From an uncultured Opitutia bacterium (GTDB taxonomy: Bacteria > Verrucomicrobiota > Verrucomicrobiia > Opitutales > UBA953), in contig CAIYAN010000323.1 in assembly GCA_903924185.1 (NCBI GenBank), positions 1 through 7,059 of the forward strand: a DNA stretch of 7,059 nucleotides. Direction: 5' to 3'. Positions 5,512-7,059 of this stretch are shown piece after piece. The translations under genes were made by a program, and so were the position numbers. Below the pieces are notes generated by a model. It ran no database searches and was not told the origin of the DNA. It saw only the letters and a list, made by a program, of their open reading frames with translations. Each line of letters begins with the position of its first letter. Position 1 is the stretch's first letter.

Positions 5512-6939
5512 ATGGTCTCCCGCTCCGCCCTAGAACGCGCCCGCTCCGCGCTCCACCTCCGCCTCCTCGCCGCCCAACGCAGACTAGAGTCGACTGGACG
5601 CGGCGCGGTCATCCTCCTCGGTGGCAACGACCGCCTCGGCGCCTCCGAGCTGGCCAACCAGCTGACGGAGTGGTTCGACTCACGGCGCGTCCGTATCTGC
5701 GCGCCAGAAAGTACCTCGGCCGAACTCCGCGGCCGCCCCTTCCTCTGGCCCTACTGGCAAATGATGCCGGCCAAAGGCACCATCACGGTCGTCGTCGGGG
5801 ATTGGGTGACGCGCACGGCTTTGGCCGCGGCCAAAGAGGAACTTTCCGGCGAGAAACTTCGCCAACGCGTGCGGGCGCTCAAGCAGTTCGAAGAGATGCT
5901 CGCCGCCGATGGTAATTCCGTGGTGAAGGTCTGGATCGAGACGCCCGAAAAAACCCTCCGTAAGCGGTTACGTGAAGTCGAAGACACCGACGCCCAAGAT
6001 TGGGTCGTCTCCGCCGATGACTGGTTACTGACCAAGAACGGCGGGCACACGCTAGCGCGCAACCTGCGCTCGACCGCCGCTGGCCGCAACCTCCCGTGGA
6101 AGGTGATCCTCGGCGGCGAAGCGAAGGCCCGCGACCTGCATGCCGGCTTAGAGATCGTCCGCCAACTTTCCTTGGCCTCTCGTCGACGCGCGGCAGTGAA
6201 GCACAAGAAGCCGAGTGGACGCCCGCGCGGCCTCCTCGAAAGCGTCGCCGCCCACCCCACGCTGGACCGGAAAGACTACTCGGCGCAAATTGCCAAACTG
6301 CAGGCCCGTCTCGGTCGGCTCACCCGCCTCGCCGCCGCCAAGGGCCTGAGCACCGTTGTCGCCCTCGAGGGCCCCGATGCCGCGGGCAAGGGCGGTGCGA
6401 TTCGCCGTCTCTGCGGGCTGATGGATGTAGCGTATTATCAGGTCTACCCGATACCCGCGCCGACCCCCGAAGAAAAAGCCCGCCACTACCTGTGGCGCTT
6501 CTGGAACAAGACGCCCGCCCTAGGGCACCTCGCGATTTTCGACCGCTCCTGGTATGGGCGCGTGATGGTGGAACGGGTCGAGGGCTTTGCTACCGACGCC
6601 GAATGGGCCCGGGCTTATTCCGAAATCAACGACTACGAGGCCCGCCTCGCGGAAACCGGCATGATTGTGCTCAAGGTCTGGATTAATATTTCCAAGGAAG
6701 AGCAGATGCGCCGATTCAAGGCCCGGGAAGACTCGCCGCATAAGCGCCACAAGATGACGCCAGAGGATTATCGTAACCGTAAGAAGTGGGATGATAACCT
6801 GCGCGCCGCGGAAGATATGATTGCCCGCACCGACACACCGCACGCCCCGTGGCACGTAATCCTCGGCGACGATAAACGCCACGCCCGCGTGGCCGTCCTC
6901 AAAGCCGTTTGCCGCGCGCTGGCCGATCGCTTGGACTAA
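5512..6939 (+). CDS. pap: Polyphosphate:AMP phosphotransferase (two-domain PPK2 family)
   Basis: A 475-residue cytoplasmic enzyme with two tandem PPK2-like P-loop domains, the architecture of class II PPK2 (polyphosphate:AMP phosphotransferase), which turns AMP into ADP using polyphosphate as donor. The C-terminal domain (about 250-475) is intact. It has Walker A GPDAAGKGG (287-295, Lys293), Walker B FDRSWYGR (343-350, Asp344), and the basic lid segment KAREDSPHKRHKMTPEDYR, which binds polyphosphate in this family. The N-terminal domain (about 15-225) is degenerate: its Walker A position reads GGNDRLGAS (37-45) without the GK pair, and its Walker B region reads VVVGDWVTR (93-101). A decayed N-terminal half is known in other two-domain members. 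A TTG at 5482 would add ten residues, but it lies inside the leader hairpin, so ATG 5512 is preferred. A linker rich in basic residues (about 226-245) joins the domains. The AMP it uses could come from acetyl-CoA synthetase. Confidence 0.93.
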   Translation: MVSRSALERARSALHLRLLAAQRRLESTGRGAVILLGGNDRLGASELANQLTEWFDSRRVRICAPESTSAELRGRPFLWPYWQMMPAKGTITVVVGDWVTRTALAAAKEELSGEKLRQRVRALKQFEEMLAADGNSVVKVWIETPEKTLRKRLREVEDTDAQDWVVSADDWLLTKNGGHTLARNLRSTAAGRNLPWKVILGGEAKARDLHAGLEIVRQLSLASRRRAAVKHKKPSGRPRGLLESVAAHPTLDRKDYSAQIAKLQARLGRLTRLAAAKGLSTVVALEGPDAAGKGGAIRRLCGLMDVAYYQVYPIPAPTPEEKARHYLWRFWNKTPALGHLAIFDRSWYGRVMVERVEGFATDAEWARAYSEINDYEARLAETGMIVLKVWINISKEEQMRRFKAREDSPHKRHKMTPEDYRNRKKWDDNLRAAEDMIARTDTPHAPWHVILGDDKRHARVAVLKAVCRALADRLD

Positions 6940-6995
6940 GCCACTCGCGGACCCAGCGGAGGTGCGGGCCCGTCAAGGCCGCGGAATCTAGTGCC

Positions 6996-7059
6996 GTGAC
7001 GGCAACCCACTCCAGTTCGACATCTCGGGACCACGTGCGGGCCGCCGCGGCCGTGGCGA
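6996..7059 (+). CDS. Possible start of another gene (partial, truncated by window end)
   Basis: A GTG at 6996 opens a frame that stays open to the window end, reading MTATHSSSTSRDHVRAAAAV. Codon third positions are mostly G or C, but that is common by chance in this sequence. No Shine-Dalgarno is present, and a small palindrome (TGCCG, TGA, CGGCA at 6992-7004) covers the start. The family cannot be recognised from 21 residues. The minus strand is also open here, from the window end down to a stop at 6899-6901, so strand assignment is uncertain. Confidence 0.25.
   Translation, partial: MTATHSSSTSRDHVRAAAAVA

Noticed and set aside
6962..7043. Direct repeat GTGCGGGCC (6962-6970 and 7035-7043)
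   Set aside because: Nine GC-rich bases repeated twice is expected by chance in this composition, and there is no third copy or regular spacing.
6899..7059. Minus-strand partial gene converging on the PPK2 gene
   Set aside because: It would overlap the PPK2 end by about 41 bases, with no terminator between, and no family is recognisable. It is kept as an alternative in the findings but not annotated.

Overview
The window is a GC-rich (about 60% by eye), densely coded bacterial segment with every well-supported gene on the + strand. No RNA genes, insertion sequences or CRISPR arrays were seen. Three things fit a Verrucomicrobiota-type genome, possibly Opitutae: a TlpA-like thioredoxin with a helical C-terminal extension, a Tat-exported lipoprotein of a beta-propeller-like type, and several starts preceded by C-rich sequence instead of a Shine-Dalgarno. 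This placement is an inference from protein style; no marker gene is present.

Layout. A possible tail of an upstream gene (1-57) overlaps the start of a HAD-superfamily hydrolase (50-703). A short leader with a perfect inverted repeat (770-790) precedes an acetyl-CoA synthetase (812-2956) with an unusual N-terminal transmembrane segment. A clear intrinsic terminator (2985-3017) closes that unit. A second unit holds a secreted thioredoxin-like protein (3088-4170) and, three bases later, a Tat lipoprotein (4174-5439). A short leader with a hairpin then leads into a two-domain polyphosphate:AMP phosphotransferase of the PPK2 family (5512-6939). The last 120 bases may contain the start of another gene, but this is weakly supported.

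How the genes may work together. Acetyl-CoA synthetase activates acetate to acetyl-CoA and releases AMP and PPi. The PPK2 enzyme would convert AMP to ADP using polyphosphate. The two are metabolically complementary but lie in separate transcription units, so the link is suggestive only. The thioredoxin-like protein and the lipoprotein are both predicted to leave the cytoplasm and are tightly coupled, so they probably act together in the cell envelope.

The most unusual item is the acetyl-CoA synthetase. It carries roughly 60 residues ahead of the normal family start, including a hydrophobic helix followed by a basic cluster, which predicts a membrane-anchored form of a normally soluble enzyme. 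No multi-gene defence system or mobile element was found.
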